NCBI GenBank assembly: GCA_014379405.1
Contig: JACMLU010000018.1
Location: forward strand, 248,001 to 312,000
From: Flavobacterium sp.
GTDB taxonomy: Bacteria; Bacteroidota; Bacteroidia; Flavobacteriales; Flavobacteriaceae
Reading direction: 5' to 3'
Length of the DNA stretch: 64,000 nt
The notes beneath the pieces were generated by a model. The model was not told where the DNA came from. It did not search any database and was given only the letters and a program-made list of their open reading frames with translations. The translations under genes were made by a program, and so were the position numbers. Positions 26,196-35,073 of the stretch are shown one piece after another. Each line of letters begins with the position of its first letter. Within the stretch, counting starts at the first letter, position 1.

Positions 26196-26495
26196 TTATA
26201 ATCCCAATCTTTTAGACCAGTTTTTAGGAGAACGCGAGGTATGAAAAACGCCAATAACAATAATTTAGTTTTTTTCAAATCTATAATGAATTCCATAAGG
26301 GAAACGGGAAATAAATCTAACCTTTATATTTTTATATCTTTTTTGGAACGCATCTGGATTTCTTAAAATAGCATCAATTCCAGCTTCTAGACAAAGTTCA
26401 AAATCATAAGAAAGTCCTATTCTTTGTTCTTCATACCAAAGAACAATATCTTCAATATCGAATAACGCTTCTTTTACGAAATGAATTTTGTACAC
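26196..26495 (-). pseudogene. RelE/ParE-type toxin gene interrupted by an in-frame stop
   Basis: GTG at 26495 opens a typical ParE protein (YKIHFVKEALFDIEDIVLWY, then SRFPYGIHYRFEKN), but a TAA at 26265-26267 stops it after 76 residues. In the same frame the next 22 codons read IIVIGVFHTSRSPKNWSKRL and end at a stop at 26196-26198, exactly the usual ParE C terminus. With that codon read through the protein would be 99 residues, the family length. The lost part includes the HTSR strand usually needed for toxicity, so the toxin is probably dead. The GTG overlaps the antitoxin stop by one base. Confidence 0.85.
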
Positions 26496-26701
26496 TATCG
26501 AATACTTTTTAAATGGTTTTTAACCTCATCCCAAGTATATAATTCCGTTTTTCCTTCTTCTAAATTTTTTATTCGAATATCTAATTCTCTTTTTACATCA
26601 TCTGGAATTTCTAAATCATTTTTAGAAACACTATCCCACAATTGTTCGGCAAGAACAATTTTTTCCGCATCACTGTATTTAGACAAATTTTTAATTTCCA
26701 T
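26495..26701 (-). CDS. addiction-module antitoxin
   Basis: The 68-residue protein begins MEIKNLSKYSDAEKIVLAEQLWDSV and ends ELYTWDEVKNHLKSIR, the pattern of the short putative addiction-module (unstable antitoxin) family that accompanies ParE-like toxins. It lies directly upstream of the toxin with a one-base overlap, as in intact pairs. It would bind and neutralise the toxin and probably its own promoter. With the toxin truncated it may have no partner here, or may cross-react with another copy. Confidence 0.85.
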   Translation of the reverse strand: MEIKNLSKYSDAEKIVLAEQLWDSVSKNDLEIPDDVKRELDIRIKNLEEGKTELYTWDEVKNHLKSIR

Positions 26702-26714
26702 AACTCCCTGTATT

Positions 26715-26746
26715 AGTATTGAATACTACAAATTTAAACAAAATTA
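26715..26746 (-). promoter_or_regulatory. antitoxin promoter with a small palindrome
   Basis: On the minus strand TAAATTTG (26729-26736) and TAATTTTG (26739-26746) both fit the -7 consensus. The palindrome AGTATT-G-AATACT (26715-26727) lies between the nearer box and the ATG, where an autoregulatory antitoxin could bind. Confidence 0.5.
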
Positions 26747-26763
26747 ATTATGAATCGATATCT

Positions 26764-26890
26764 CCCTAGCCCAGATTGCAGTGGAAATCCTTTTATTTTT
26801 TCTTTAAAAATAAAAAGATTACTTCACTATACTCTTATTCTCATAGGAGTTCAGTGAATTCCATTTGTAACGGAAAGCGGGAAATAGCTC
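26764..26890 (-). repeat. interspersed repeat, copy B (127 bp, with extra insert)
   Basis: Read on the minus strand it begins GAGCTATTTCCCGC and ends CAATCTGGGCTAGGG, matching copy A at 14777-14858 along its whole length. Relative to copy A it carries an additional 45-46 bp (26821-26866). That insert has imperfectly inverted ends: ACTTCACTATACTC against AATTCACTGAACTC, 11 of 14 matching. Confidence 0.85.
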
Positions 26891-26897
26891 AAAAAAA

Positions 26898-26922
26898 AGC
26901 AGCCATCATTACGATAGCTGCT
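26898..26922 (-). terminator. terminator of nrdA
   Basis: AGCAGCTATC and GATGGCTGCT (minus strand) form a 10-bp stem with one U-G pair around a 5-nt loop, followed by a run of T on the minus strand. Confidence 0.8.
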
Positions 26923-26943
26923 TCTCTTTATTCTATTTTCTGA

Positions 26944-29373
26944 TTACGACCCACACATTTCACAATCTTCAGGACCAGCATTTTTAGCCAGTTCAATCAT
27001 TGCCCTGTATTCTTCCGGAGTCATTTCAACAGATTCGTTTAAAACAGCAATAGGTTGTAATACTTGTTCGGCAACTTGCTCTTTAACTTCTATTGGTTCC
27101 GATTTCTTGTCGTTGTTCAAAGTGAATTTAATAGCATCTACAGCTGCTTTTGTTCTCAAGTAATACATTCCGGTTTTCAATCCAGATTGCCAAGCGTAGA
27201 AGTGCATTGAGGTCAATTTAGAATAATTGGCGTTTTGCATAAACAAGTTCAACGATTGCGATTGATCCACAAAATAACCACGTTGACGAGACATATCAAT
27301 AATATCTTTCATCGACATTTCCCAAACCGTTTTGTATAATTCTTTCAAGTCCTGCGGAATATTTAAGTCCTGAACAGAACCATTATTACGCATTAATTCT
27401 TGTTTCAACGTTTCGTTCCAAAGTCCGCGCTCTACTAAATCATTTAGTAAATGCTTGTTTACCACTATAAATTCTCCCGAAAGTACACGTCTAGTATAAA
27501 TATTAGAAGTATATGGTTCGAATGCTTCGTTGTTACCCAAAATCTGTGAAGTAGAAGCCGTTGGCATTGGTGCTACCAACAATGAATTTCTTACTCCGTG
27601 TTCCATTACTTCTTTTCTCAGTGAAGCCCAATCCCAACGTCCTGAAAGTTCTTCGTCTTTCATTCCCCAAAGATTGTGTTGGAATTCTCCTTCTGAAATT
27701 GGAGACCCTTTGAAAGTAGAATAAGGCCCTTCTTCTTTTGCCATTTCCATCGAAGCAGTTACGGCAGCAAAGTATAAGGTTTCGAAAATTTCTTGATTCA
27801 ATTTTTTAGCTTCGTCACTTGTAAAAGGCAAACGCAACATAATAAAAGCATCAGCAAGACCTTGCACTCCAAGACCAATTGGACGATGACGCATATTAGA
27901 GTTTTCTGCCTCGATTACAGGATAGTAATTTCTGTCGATCACTTTATTCAAGTTGCGAGTTACACGTTTAGTAACAGTAAACAACAATTCGTGATTGAAT
28001 TTTTTATTTTCCACAAACATTGGCAACGAAAGTGAAGCCAAGTTACAAACCGCAATTTCGTCACTTGAAGTGTATTCCATAATCTCGGTACACAAATTCG
28101 ATGAACGAATGGTTCCAAGATTTTTCTGGTTCGATTTACGGTTTGCTGCATCTTTGTACAACATATATGGCGTTCCAGTTTCGATTTGTGATTCCAAAAT
28201 TTTCTCCCATAATTCGTGCGCTTTGATGGTTTTTCTTCCTTTACCCGCTTTTTCGTAATTGGTATACATTTTTTCGAATTCCTCACCGTGAACGTCATAC
28301 AAACCTGGACATTCATTTGGACACATCAAGGTCCAATCTCCATTTTCTTGTACCCTTTTCATAAACAAATCTGAAGTCCACATTGCAAAGAATAAATCTC
28401 TAGCACGCATTTCTTCTTTACCCGTATTCTTTTTCAAATCCAAGAATTCGAAAATATCAGCGTGCCAAGTTTCGATGTAAATCGCAAAACTTCCTTTACG
28501 TTTTCCACCACCTTGATCTACATAACGAGCGGTATCATTAAAAACTCTCAACATAGGAACAATTCCGTTTGAGGTTCCATTTGTACCACGAATATAAGAA
28601 CCCGTAGCACGAACGTTATGAATGGAAAGCCCTACTCCACCAGCAGATTGTGAAATTTTCGCCGTGTTTTTTAAGGTATCATAAATTCCGTCAATACTAT
28701 CATCTTTCATTGCCAAAAGGAAACAAGAAGACATTTGCGGTTTTGGAGTTCCTGAGTTGAACAATGTTGGCGTGGCGTGTGTAAAGAATTTTTTCGACAT
28801 CAAGTCGTAGGTTTCTATAACGGATTTCAAATCATCTAAGTGAATTCCAACAGAAACACGCATCAACATATGCTGAGGACGTTCCACAATTTTTCCGTTT
28901 ATTCTCAACAAATACGAGCGTTCCAAAGTCTTGAAACCAAAATAATCGTAGTTGAAATCTCTATTGTATATGATATGTGAATCCAAAAATTCAGAATTCT
29001 CCATAATTACTTTATGCACTTCTTCCGAAAGCAATGGTGCTTCAAGATTAGTTCTCGGATTTACGTAATGAAACATTTCGTTCATTGTTTCCGAGAATGA
29101 TTTTTTGGTATTCGAATGCAAATTCGAAATGGCAATTCTCGCCGCCAATTGTGCATAATCAGGATGCGCAATCGTCATTGAGGCTGCTGTTTCCGCAGCA
29201 AGATTATCTAATTCTGATGTTGAAACTCCATCGTAAAGTCCTTCAATTACTCTCATTGCCACTTTCACGGCATCTACTAAATCATTCAAACCATAGCATA
29301 GTTTTTTAATCCTATCCGTGATTTTGTCGAACATTACTGGCTCTTTGTGGCCGTCTCTTTTTACTACGTACAT
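26944..29373 (-). CDS. nrdA: ribonucleoside-diphosphate reductase, alpha subunit
   Basis: NrdA carries the active site that reduces ribonucleotides to deoxyribonucleotides. The 809-residue protein starts with an ATP-cone allosteric domain ([18 protein letters not shown]). The barrel contains SSCFLL (a redox cysteine), [20 protein letters not shown] (radical-relay and active-site region), [11 protein letters not shown], and [13 protein letters not shown]. The C-terminal redox pair is in CEMCGS, the last six residues. This is class I. It follows nrdB by 214 bp on the same strand; an inverted octamer repeat lies in the gap. Confidence 0.96.
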   Translation of the reverse strand: MYVVKRDGHKEPVMFDKITDRIKKLCYGLNDLVDAVKVAMRVIEGLYDGVSTSELDNLAAETAASMTIAHPDYAQLAARIAISNLHSNTKKSFSETMNEMFHYVNPRTNLEAPLLSEEVHKVIMENSEFLDSHIIYNRDFNYDYFGFKTLERSYLLRINGKIVERPQHMLMRVSVGIHLDDLKSVIETYDLMSKKFFTHATPTLFNSGTPKPQMSSCFLLAMKDDSIDGIYDTLKNTAKISQSAGGVGLSIHNVRATGSYIRGTNGTSNGIVPMLRVFNDTARYVDQGGGKRKGSFAIYIETWHADIFEFLDLKKNTGKEEMRARDLFFAMWTSDLFMKRVQENGDWTLMCPNECPGLYDVHGEEFEKMYTNYEKAGKGRKTIKAHELWEKILESQIETGTPYMLYKDAANRKSNQKNLGTIRSSNLCTEIMEYTSSDEIAVCNLASLSLPMFVENKKFNHELLFTVTKRVTRNLNKVIDRNYYPVIEAENSNMRHRPIGLGVQGLADAFIMLRLPFTSDEAKKLNQEIFETLYFAAVTASMEMAKEEGPYSTFKGSPISEGEFQHNLWGMKDEELSGRWDWASLRKEVMEHGVRNSLLVAPMPTASTSQILGNNEAFEPYTSNIYTRRVLSGEFIVVNKHLLNDLVERGLWNETLKQELMRNNGSVQDLNIPQDLKELYKTVWEMSMKDIIDMSRQRGYFVDQSQSLNLFMQNANYSKLTSMHFYAWQSGLKTGMYYLRTKAAVDAIKFTLNNDKKSEPIEVKEQVAEQVLQPIAVLNESVEMTPEEYRAMIELAKNAGPEDCEMCGS

Positions 29374-29474
29374 AATCTTGTTGTTTTTTAAAACAGAAAA
29401 TCCCTTTCCTGTTTTGGTGAATTTGTATTACTGTTTTGGGAAACTAATCCCGGTATTAATTTGTGGTTTTTTGC

Positions 29475-29576
29475 CACGAAGACACAAAGGCGCAAAGTTT
29501 TTTTTGGCTTCGGTATTCGTACTAAGATTAACAGTTCTTATTTTATAATTTTCTTAGTGACTTAGCGTCTTTGCGG
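29475..29576. repeat. inverted pair of 8-bp tandem arrays between nrdB and nrdA
   Basis: The left arm reads CACGAAGA, CACAAAGG, CGCAAAGT (29475-29498). The right arm reads CTTAGTGA, CTTAGCGT, CTTTGCGG (29553-29576). Reverse-complementing the right arm gives units of the same type, so the arms are inverted with a 54-bp spacer. Confidence 0.7.
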
Positions 29577-29587
29577 TGAAAAAAAAA

Positions 29588-30565
29588 TTAAAAATCAGCG
29601 TCGAAGCTAATTTTTTGAGCATCAGAATCGGTATTCATTACTCCTGATTTTTGATATTCGGCTACTTTCTTTTCGAAGAAATTGGTTTTTCCTTGAAGCG
29701 AAATCATATCCATAAAATCAAAAGGGTTGGCTGTGTTGTACTCTCTTTTGCAACCTAATTCTACTAATAATCTATCGGTAACAAACTCTAAATATTGTGT
29801 CATCAAAGTGGCGTTCATTCCAATCAAACTCACTGGAATAGACTCCGTGATGAATTCTCTTTCGATATTCAAGGCATCGACAATAATTTCCCTGATACGT
29901 GCTTTAGGTACTTTATGTTTTAAATGGTGATTGTGTAAATGCACGGCAAAATCACAGTGAACACCTTCATCACGAGAAATCAATTCATTAGAAAATGTCA
30001 ATCCCGGCATCAATCCACGTTTTTTCAACCAGAAAATAGAACAAAAACTTCCTGAAAAGAAAATTCCTTCTACCGCTGCAAAAGCAATCAATCTTTCGGC
30101 AAAAGAATCCGATTCGATCCATTTCAAAGCCCATTCGGCTTTTTTCTTAATCGCAGGAAAAACATCAATTGCAGTAAATAATTGTGTTTTTTCGGCTTCA
30201 TCTTTTACGTAAGTGTCAATCAAAAGCGAATACGTTTCGCTATGAATGTTTTCCATCATAATCTGGAAACCATAAAAGAATTTCGCTTCGGCATATTGCA
30301 CTTCATTCACAAAGTTTTCAGCCAAATTCTCATTCACAATTCCATCAGAAGCTGCAAAAAACGCTAAAATGTGTTTTACGAAATATTTTTCGTCTTCGCT
30401 CAACTTATTGTTCCAATCATTCAAATCTTGGGATAAATCAATTTCTTCTGCAGTCCAGAAACTGGCTTCCATACTTTTATAAAATTCCCATATATCTTGG
30501 TGTTTGATAGGAAAGATTACGAATCGATTTTTATTTTCTTGTAAGATTGGTTCAATTTGTGACAT
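29588..30565 (-). CDS. nrdB: ribonucleoside-diphosphate reductase, beta subunit
   Basis: NrdB holds the diiron cofactor and tyrosyl radical that start each NrdA turnover. The 325-residue ferritin-like protein shows [11 protein letters not shown], then [32 protein letters not shown] and [12 protein letters not shown], which together supply the Asp/Glu/His ligands of the diiron site. Length is normal for class Ia NrdB. It is upstream of nrdA on the same strand, and co-expression is expected because the subunits act in one complex. A TAAGTTTG -7 candidate lies about 87 bp upstream (30652-30659). Confidence 0.95.
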   Translation of the reverse strand: MSQIEPILQENKNRFVIFPIKHQDIWEFYKSMEASFWTAEEIDLSQDLNDWNNKLSEDEKYFVKHILAFFAASDGIVNENLAENFVNEVQYAEAKFFYGFQIMMENIHSETYSLLIDTYVKDEAEKTQLFTAIDVFPAIKKKAEWALKWIESDSFAERLIAFAAVEGIFFSGSFCSIFWLKKRGLMPGLTFSNELISRDEGVHCDFAVHLHNHHLKHKVPKARIREIIVDALNIEREFITESIPVSLIGMNATLMTQYLEFVTDRLLVELGCKREYNTANPFDFMDMISLQGKTNFFEKKVAEYQKSGVMNTDSDAQKISFDADF

Positions 30566-30811
30566 TGCGATTTTTATTTTTTTGAAATTTTAACGAAATA
30601 TTATGTTTTCGTCGATTACAAAGATTGTGAATTATCATGGTTATTAAAAGCCAAACTTATTCACAATCTCGTTGAGTTTTTAACAATTAGAATGTTTTTC
30701 ATACAAATAATAAATAACTGTATATCAAATATTTAAAAACCTTAAAAACCAGAAAACACCCTAAAACATAGGGATTTAAAAAAAGGAAATATAGAAAGCT
30801 TCTAAATAATT

Positions 30812-31384
30812 TTAACGTTCTCCTTTGAGTTCACCAGCGACTTTTTCGAGTTCCAAATACCAGTCTTCGCCAAATCTTCGAACAAGTGCTTCTTTGACAA
30901 ATTTATACACTGGAACCTCCAATTCTTTGCCCAAGGAACAGGCGTCATCACAAATTTCCCACTTGTCATAATTAACAGCGGCAAATTCTGTGAAATCCTT
31001 GACACGAATGGGATACAAATGGCAAGAAACTGGTTTTTTCCAATCGACTATTCCTTGATTGTAGGCTTGTTCGATTCCACAAAGTGCTGTTTTACCGTCA
31101 AAGATGACGTAAGCGCAATCTTTGTTGTCAATTAACGGTGTTTCCAGATCACCTTCGGTTCCTTTTGTCCAAGCTCCTTGCGCTTCGATGGCGGCAATGC
31201 CTTCTTTGCGTAGAAATGGTTTTACTTTTGGATAAATGGCCTCCATAATTTTAGTTTCGGCCTCGCTCAATGGTGCACCAGCATCGCCATCGACACAACA
31301 CGCGCCTTTGCAAGCCGATAAATTACAAACAAATTCTTTTTCAAGAATATCTTCCGATACAATGGTTTTTCCTAGTTGAAACAT
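30812..31384 (-). CDS. DUF3109 family cysteine-rich protein
   Basis: The 190-residue protein opens FQLGKTIVSEDILEKEFVCNLSACKGACCVDGDAGAPL. The closely spaced cysteines (C-x4-C-x3-CC) and later ones in NKDCAYVIF, ALCGIEQAY, VSCHLYPIRV and CDDACSLG indicate a metal or Fe-S site like that of YkgJ-type zinc/iron-chelating domains. No signal peptide is present. The biological role is unknown. It is monocistronic, with an A/T heptamer array immediately upstream. Confidence 0.8.
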   Translation of the reverse strand: MFQLGKTIVSEDILEKEFVCNLSACKGACCVDGDAGAPLSEAETKIMEAIYPKVKPFLRKEGIAAIEAQGAWTKGTEGDLETPLIDNKDCAYVIFDGKTALCGIEQAYNQGIVDWKKPVSCHLYPIRVKDFTEFAAVNYDKWEICDDACSLGKELEVPVYKFVKEALVRRFGEDWYLELEKVAGELKGER

Positions 31385-31402
31385 TTTGCAAAGATACCTT
31401 TC

Positions 31403-31430
31403 AATTCTGAATTTTGAATGTTAAATTTTG
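31403..31430. repeat. heptamer array upstream of the DUF3109 gene
   Basis: Four 7-bp units follow each other without gaps: AATTCTG, AATTTTG, AATGTTA, AATTTTG. They lie 19 bp before the DUF3109 start codon in the divergent gap with the marC-type gene. Confidence 0.6.
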
Positions 31431-31571
31431 AGTTTCTCACGACTTTAACAACTATCCTACTTTGTCTTTTTCATTGCATCGAAAAAACAACGAAATCAAT
31501 ACCATCTGTTTACATATTCCAAATTATCCGAAAAAATTTACTGAATTTAATTTTACCCCATTGAAATTCAA

Positions 31572-31579
31572 TACTTTTG
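31572..31579 (+). promoter_or_regulatory. putative -7 box of the MarC-family gene
   Basis: TACTTTTG fits TAnnTTTG and lies 20 bp upstream of the ATG at 31600. It supports that ATG over a longer reading frame starting at 31462. Confidence 0.55.
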
Positions 31580-31599
31580 TTTCATCAAAAACACAAATT

Positions 31600-32175
31600 A
31601 TGGAACTAGATTTTAAAGAAATAGCCACTGTTGGAATGGTGCTTTTTGCTGTAATTGATATCGTGGGAACAATTCCTATTATGGTTGATTTAAAAACAAA
31701 ACACGGACATATAGAATCAGAGAAAGCATCTTTGGTAGCTGGATTGATTATGATAGTTTTTCTTTTTGTTGGAGAAGAATTATTAAAGCTAATTGGTATT
31801 GATGTTCATTCATTTGCCGTTGCGGGATCTTTTGTATTGTTCTTTTTGGCGCTTGAAATGATTTTAGGCATTCGCATTTATCGCGATGAAGAATCAAGTT
31901 CCGCATCTATTGTTCCAATTGCTTTCCCGTTAATCGCTGGTGCTGGAACAATGACTACATTGTTATCCTTGAAAGCCCAATACCAAACCCTAAATATTGT
32001 TGTTGCCATTGTCTTGAATATCATCGTGGTTTACATCGTTTTGAAATCGTCAGCTAAAATTGAAAAAATGTTGGGAAAAAATGGTTTGGGAGTCATCAGA
32101 AAGGCTTTTGGAGTAGTTCTTTTGGCCATTGCTGTTAAATTATTCGCTGGTAATGTTAAAGGTTTGTTTGTCTAA
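31600..32175 (+). CDS. MarC family integral membrane protein
   Basis: The 191-residue protein has six hydrophobic segments and the MarC features AVIDIVGTIPIMVDL near residue 18, VAGSFVLFFLALEMILGI in the middle and VPIAFPLIAGAGTMTTLL near residue 105. The family is named from E. coli MarC but has no proven transport function; it is not the marRAB resistance regulator. The frame is open 46 codons further upstream, but that part is not family-like and contains the -7 box, so ATG 31600 is chosen. Confidence 0.85.
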   Translation: MELDFKEIATVGMVLFAVIDIVGTIPIMVDLKTKHGHIESEKASLVAGLIMIVFLFVGEELLKLIGIDVHSFAVAGSFVLFFLALEMILGIRIYRDEESSSASIVPIAFPLIAGAGTMTTLLSLKAQYQTLNIVVAIVLNIIVVYIVLKSSAKIEKMLGKNGLGVIRKAFGVVLLAIAVKLFAGNVKGLFV

Positions 32176-32222
32176 AATAAATTTTTATAAATTTACCCAT
32201 CTTTTTTACAAAAAAATATTTT

Positions 32223-32426
32223 ATGAAACTTTTCACTAACATATTGGTAGTTTTGGCAATAGGCCTAATTGTATTCAATATTAGCCTACTCGATTTCAAA
32301 CATCCTCTCGAAGGGAACAGTATGATTGCCTTTATAGGGATTGCTGCTTCTTTTTGTGCTGTTTTAATTCTTTTGATATTTAGAATGTCGAAGAGTATCG
32401 AAGAAAAAATGAATGATAAATTCTAG
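32223..32426 (+). CDS. small two-helix membrane protein
   Basis: The 67-residue protein has hydrophobic segments at residues 4-24 and 38-57 and an acidic and lysine-rich C-terminal end. I do not recognise a family. It starts 47 bp after the marC-type gene and ends 2 bp before the flavoprotein gene, so the three probably share a transcript. Small proteins of this sort are common in flavobacterial operons and are usually unannotated. Confidence 0.65.
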   Translation: MKLFTNILVVLAIGLIVFNISLLDFKHPLEGNSMIAFIGIAASFCAVLILLIFRMSKSIEEKMNDKF

Positions 32427-32428
32427 TC

Positions 32429-33049
32429 GTGTTTGATGTTTTGCTAATTGGCGGTGGCGTTTCAGGAATGTCATGTGCCTTAGTTTTGGGTTCTGCCAAA
32501 AACAAACCTTTCGCAACCGATAAAAAAATCGGAATTATTGCTCATCAAAAAAATTCTAATCTCCAGGAAGCGATTATAAACAATGCCTACGGAATTACTC
32601 CTGGCAAATTGGGTGCAGATTTATTATCCGAAAGCATTCAACATTTATCCGAAACTTATCCACATATCAGCCAAATTCCTGAAGAGAAAGTCCTGAAAAT
32701 CGAAAGCAAATTTACTTCGTCCTCGTGTACTGAATTTTCAGTAATCACCAACAAGAATACTTATAAAACCAAAACCATTGTAGTAGGAATTGGCTCTGCC
32801 AATACTTTTGACATTGAAGGATTGATGAATTTTCTAACTCCTCATCAAAAAGCTTTACCTGAGAAAAAAAGAATCCAACTGAAAAATACTGACCATAAAG
32901 TCGCCGAAGGTATTTATGTAATTGGAACTCTTGCTGGCTGGAGAAGCCAAGTGGCGATTGCTGCCGGAAGCGGTGCTGCAGTTGCGACAGACATACTTAC
33001 TTTGTGGAATAACGGTATCCAAACTCACGCTCACGATAGTATCCGATAA
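32429..33049 (+). CDS. small FAD-dependent thioredoxin-reductase-like protein
   Basis: The 206-residue protein begins with GTG and the dinucleotide-binding motif VLLIGGGVSGMSCALVLG. It ends with a FAD-contact motif YVIGTLAGWRSQVAIAAGSGAAVA, resembling the C-terminal end of thioredoxin reductases. The middle lacks a full NADPH-binding domain and there is no CxxC redox pair, so it is not a working thioredoxin reductase by itself. The substrate is unknown. It is probably translated with the upstream small membrane protein, 2 bp away. Confidence 0.75.
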   Translation: MFDVLLIGGGVSGMSCALVLGSAKNKPFATDKKIGIIAHQKNSNLQEAIINNAYGITPGKLGADLLSESIQHLSETYPHISQIPEEKVLKIESKFTSSSCTEFSVITNKNTYKTKTIVVGIGSANTFDIEGLMNFLTPHQKALPEKKRIQLKNTDHKVAEGIYVIGTLAGWRSQVAIAAGSGAAVATDILTLWNNGIQTHAHDSIR

Positions 33050-33058
33050 ATTTATATT

Positions 33059-33370
33059 CTACTTAACTGAAACAATCTCTTTTACTTTGATATGCTTTTC
33101 GGTATCAGTTTTCCATATTTCTCCTTTTAACGAAACTTCTTCACCTACTTTAAGTTGCTTGAAGTTTTGAGGCCCACCAAGATTCACAATACTGATTGTA
33201 GCAAAATAAACTTCATTTTTATTGGTGTTAATTTTAGCTGTGTAACCGTCTTTGCCTTTTTCTATTGATTCCACTTTTCCTGAAATCGTATTTTTATCTT
33301 TCATACAAGCACAAGAAATCACAAAAGTCAAAAGCGTTAAAACTGCCAAAAATCGAATTAATTTTTTCAT
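33059..33370 (-). CDS. small lipoprotein of unknown function
   Basis: The 103-residue protein has a lipobox-containing signal peptide (LLTFVISCACM, Cys near residue 20). The remaining 80 residues form short alternating strands (ISGKVESIEKGKDGYTAKI, GEEVSLKGEIWK), which suggest an OB-like or small beta fold. I cannot name a family. It converges on the flavoprotein gene, with 9 bp between the stop codons. Confidence 0.65.
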   Translation of the reverse strand: MKKLIRFLAVLTLLTFVISCACMKDKNTISGKVESIEKGKDGYTAKINTNKNEVYFATISIVNLGGPQNFKQLKVGEEVSLKGEIWKTDTEKHIKVKEIVSVK

Positions 33371-33390
33371 ATATTTTTTTTTAAAGTTTT

Positions 33391-34965
33391 TTATTGTGAA
33401 CTCAAAACCCTCTTAATCATTGCGTCGTCTTTTAACACGATTTCATAATATTTATCTTCATTGAATAATTGTCGGGCAAATTCGGCAGACAAATAGCGTT
33501 TGACCAAAGCCTTGTTTTTGTCCAGTTTCAAATCCAATCCATTGGTGAAAAGATATTTTTGGAACGCATTGTAATACAAATCGGTTGCATTGACTTTTGC
33601 AACACATTGTCCAAAAGACAAACCTTTAAAAGCGTTTCTATTGCGATCTAATTGTTCGAAAACAAAATGCCCCATAAAACCCGATTGCAATAAATAAGCT
33701 GTGTGTTCGTTACCCTTATCCAACTCCATCGGAACAAAAATATCAGGAACAATTCCGCCCCCACCATAAACAATTCTGCCTTTTGGAGTTTTGTATTTAA
33801 GGTTTTTTGTTATTTTAATACTGTCTTTATAGTATAATTCCCCATTTTTAAATCGCGATTCCGAATCCTTGGAATAATCTTCCTTACCGTTCGAATATGG
33901 TTTTTGTATCGATCGACCCGTTGGGGTATAATATCGGGCAACGGTCAATCGCACAGCCGACCCATCGGAGAAATCCATTTCGCGTTGTACCAATCCTTTC
34001 CCAAAAGAACGGCGACCCACAACGGTTCCTCTATCGTTATCCTGAATAGCACCTGCCAATATTTCGCTTGCCGAGGCGCTATTCTCATTGATTAAAACCA
34101 CTACTTTTCCTGTTTCGAAACTCCCTTTTTTGGTAGCAAATGTTTTGTCTATTGTTCCTTTTTTATTTTTTGTAAAAACAATAAGTTGCTTGTCTTTCAA
34201 TAATTCGTCGGCAATAGAAATAGCTTCTTCCATATAACCTCCACCATTGTCCCGAAGATCGATAGCGAGTGATTTTGCTCCTTGTTTTCTCAAATCATCC
34301 AAGCCCGTTTTGAACTCATCGTATGTAGTTTCGGCAAAACGATTTATTTTTATGTAGCCCGTTGTTGCGTCCAAAAGTAAGGCTGCATCGACACTTTTTA
34401 TAGGTATAACGCCTCGTTTTACTTTGATTTTGAGTTTTCTATTTTCAGATTTTCTATAAATCGTGAGCACAATTACTGAACCTTCTTTTCCTTTTAGTTT
34501 GGCAAATAAACTATCGTTTGGCAATTTTCGTCCAAACATTCTTGTTTTATCAGCATACAGGATTCTGTCTCCCGCTTTAATTCCTGCTTTTTCTGAAGGA
34601 CTATTCTCTATGGGTTTTATTATCGCCACCGAATCGTTGTACATATAAAAATTTACCCCAATTCCAACGAAATCGCCTTTCATACTTTCGGCAACTTGCT
34701 CTTGTTCGCTTGGCGGAATATAAATGGAATGTGGATCGAGTTGCCCAAGAATCGTATTGATAGTCTTACTCATAATAGAGTCCGAATTCACGCTATCAAC
34801 ATATTCGTTGTCTATAAAATCGAGTAGTTTATTGAGTTTGTTTTTCGAAATATTTTTAACCAAAAAATGATTTTGACTCGGAAAATTAATCCATCCGCCC
34901 AGAAGCACTCCAAAAGCTATAGCAGCAAAAATAAGTATTGGTAAATAATTCGAATTAATTTTCAT
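33391..34965 (-). CDS. S41 family C-terminal processing protease
   Basis: The 524-residue protein has an N-terminal membrane anchor or signal (LPILIFAAIAFGVLLGG). A PDZ domain follows (residues 90-180, ENSPSEKAGIKAGDRIL), then the S41 catalytic domain. The catalytic Ser is in NENSASASEILAGAI and the Lys in RRSFGKGLVQ. The family cuts unstructured C-terminal tails in the periplasm. Length exceeds E. coli-type minimal CTPs because of a C-terminal extension of about 120 residues. It is separated by 108 bp from the dCMP deaminase gene. Confidence 0.9.
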   Translation of the reverse strand: MKINSNYLPILIFAAIAFGVLLGGWINFPSQNHFLVKNISKNKLNKLLDFIDNEYVDSVNSDSIMSKTINTILGQLDPHSIYIPPSEQEQVAESMKGDFVGIGVNFYMYNDSVAIIKPIENSPSEKAGIKAGDRILYADKTRMFGRKLPNDSLFAKLKGKEGSVIVLTIYRKSENRKLKIKVKRGVIPIKSVDAALLLDATTGYIKINRFAETTYDEFKTGLDDLRKQGAKSLAIDLRDNGGGYMEEAISIADELLKDKQLIVFTKNKKGTIDKTFATKKGSFETGKVVVLINENSASASEILAGAIQDNDRGTVVGRRSFGKGLVQREMDFSDGSAVRLTVARYYTPTGRSIQKPYSNGKEDYSKDSESRFKNGELYYKDSIKITKNLKYKTPKGRIVYGGGGIVPDIFVPMELDKGNEHTAYLLQSGFMGHFVFEQLDRNRNAFKGLSFGQCVAKVNATDLYYNAFQKYLFTNGLDLKLDKNKALVKRYLSAEFARQLFNEDKYYEIVLKDDAMIKRVLSSQ

Positions 34966-35001
34966 TTGGTGATTTTCATTGTTTTTTGTTGGTCAAACCT
35001 G

Positions 35002-35017
35002 TCTGCCGGTAGGCAGA
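35002..35017. repeat. TCTGCC-ggta-GGCAGA palindrome
   Basis: A 6-bp inverted repeat with a 4-nt loop lies between the protease and dCMP deaminase genes. A related CTGCC-tgtc-GGCAG sequence follows the T9SS-domain gene at 60171-60184, so this is probably an interspersed palindrome family. Confidence 0.55.
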
Positions 35018-35073
35018 TGTAATTCACATACACAACCAATGATTAATTGTGTTTTCTGTATGTTCATTTCATT

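Noticed and set aside
26196..26267. Frameshift in the poly-A tract as cause of parE truncation
   Set aside because: The downstream HTSRSPKNW segment is in the same frame as the upstream part, so the defect is a nonsense codon and not a shift.
31462..31599. Upstream extension of the MarC-family gene
   Set aside because: The extra 46 codons are not family-like and contain the -7 box of the gene; ATG 31600 begins the conserved protein.
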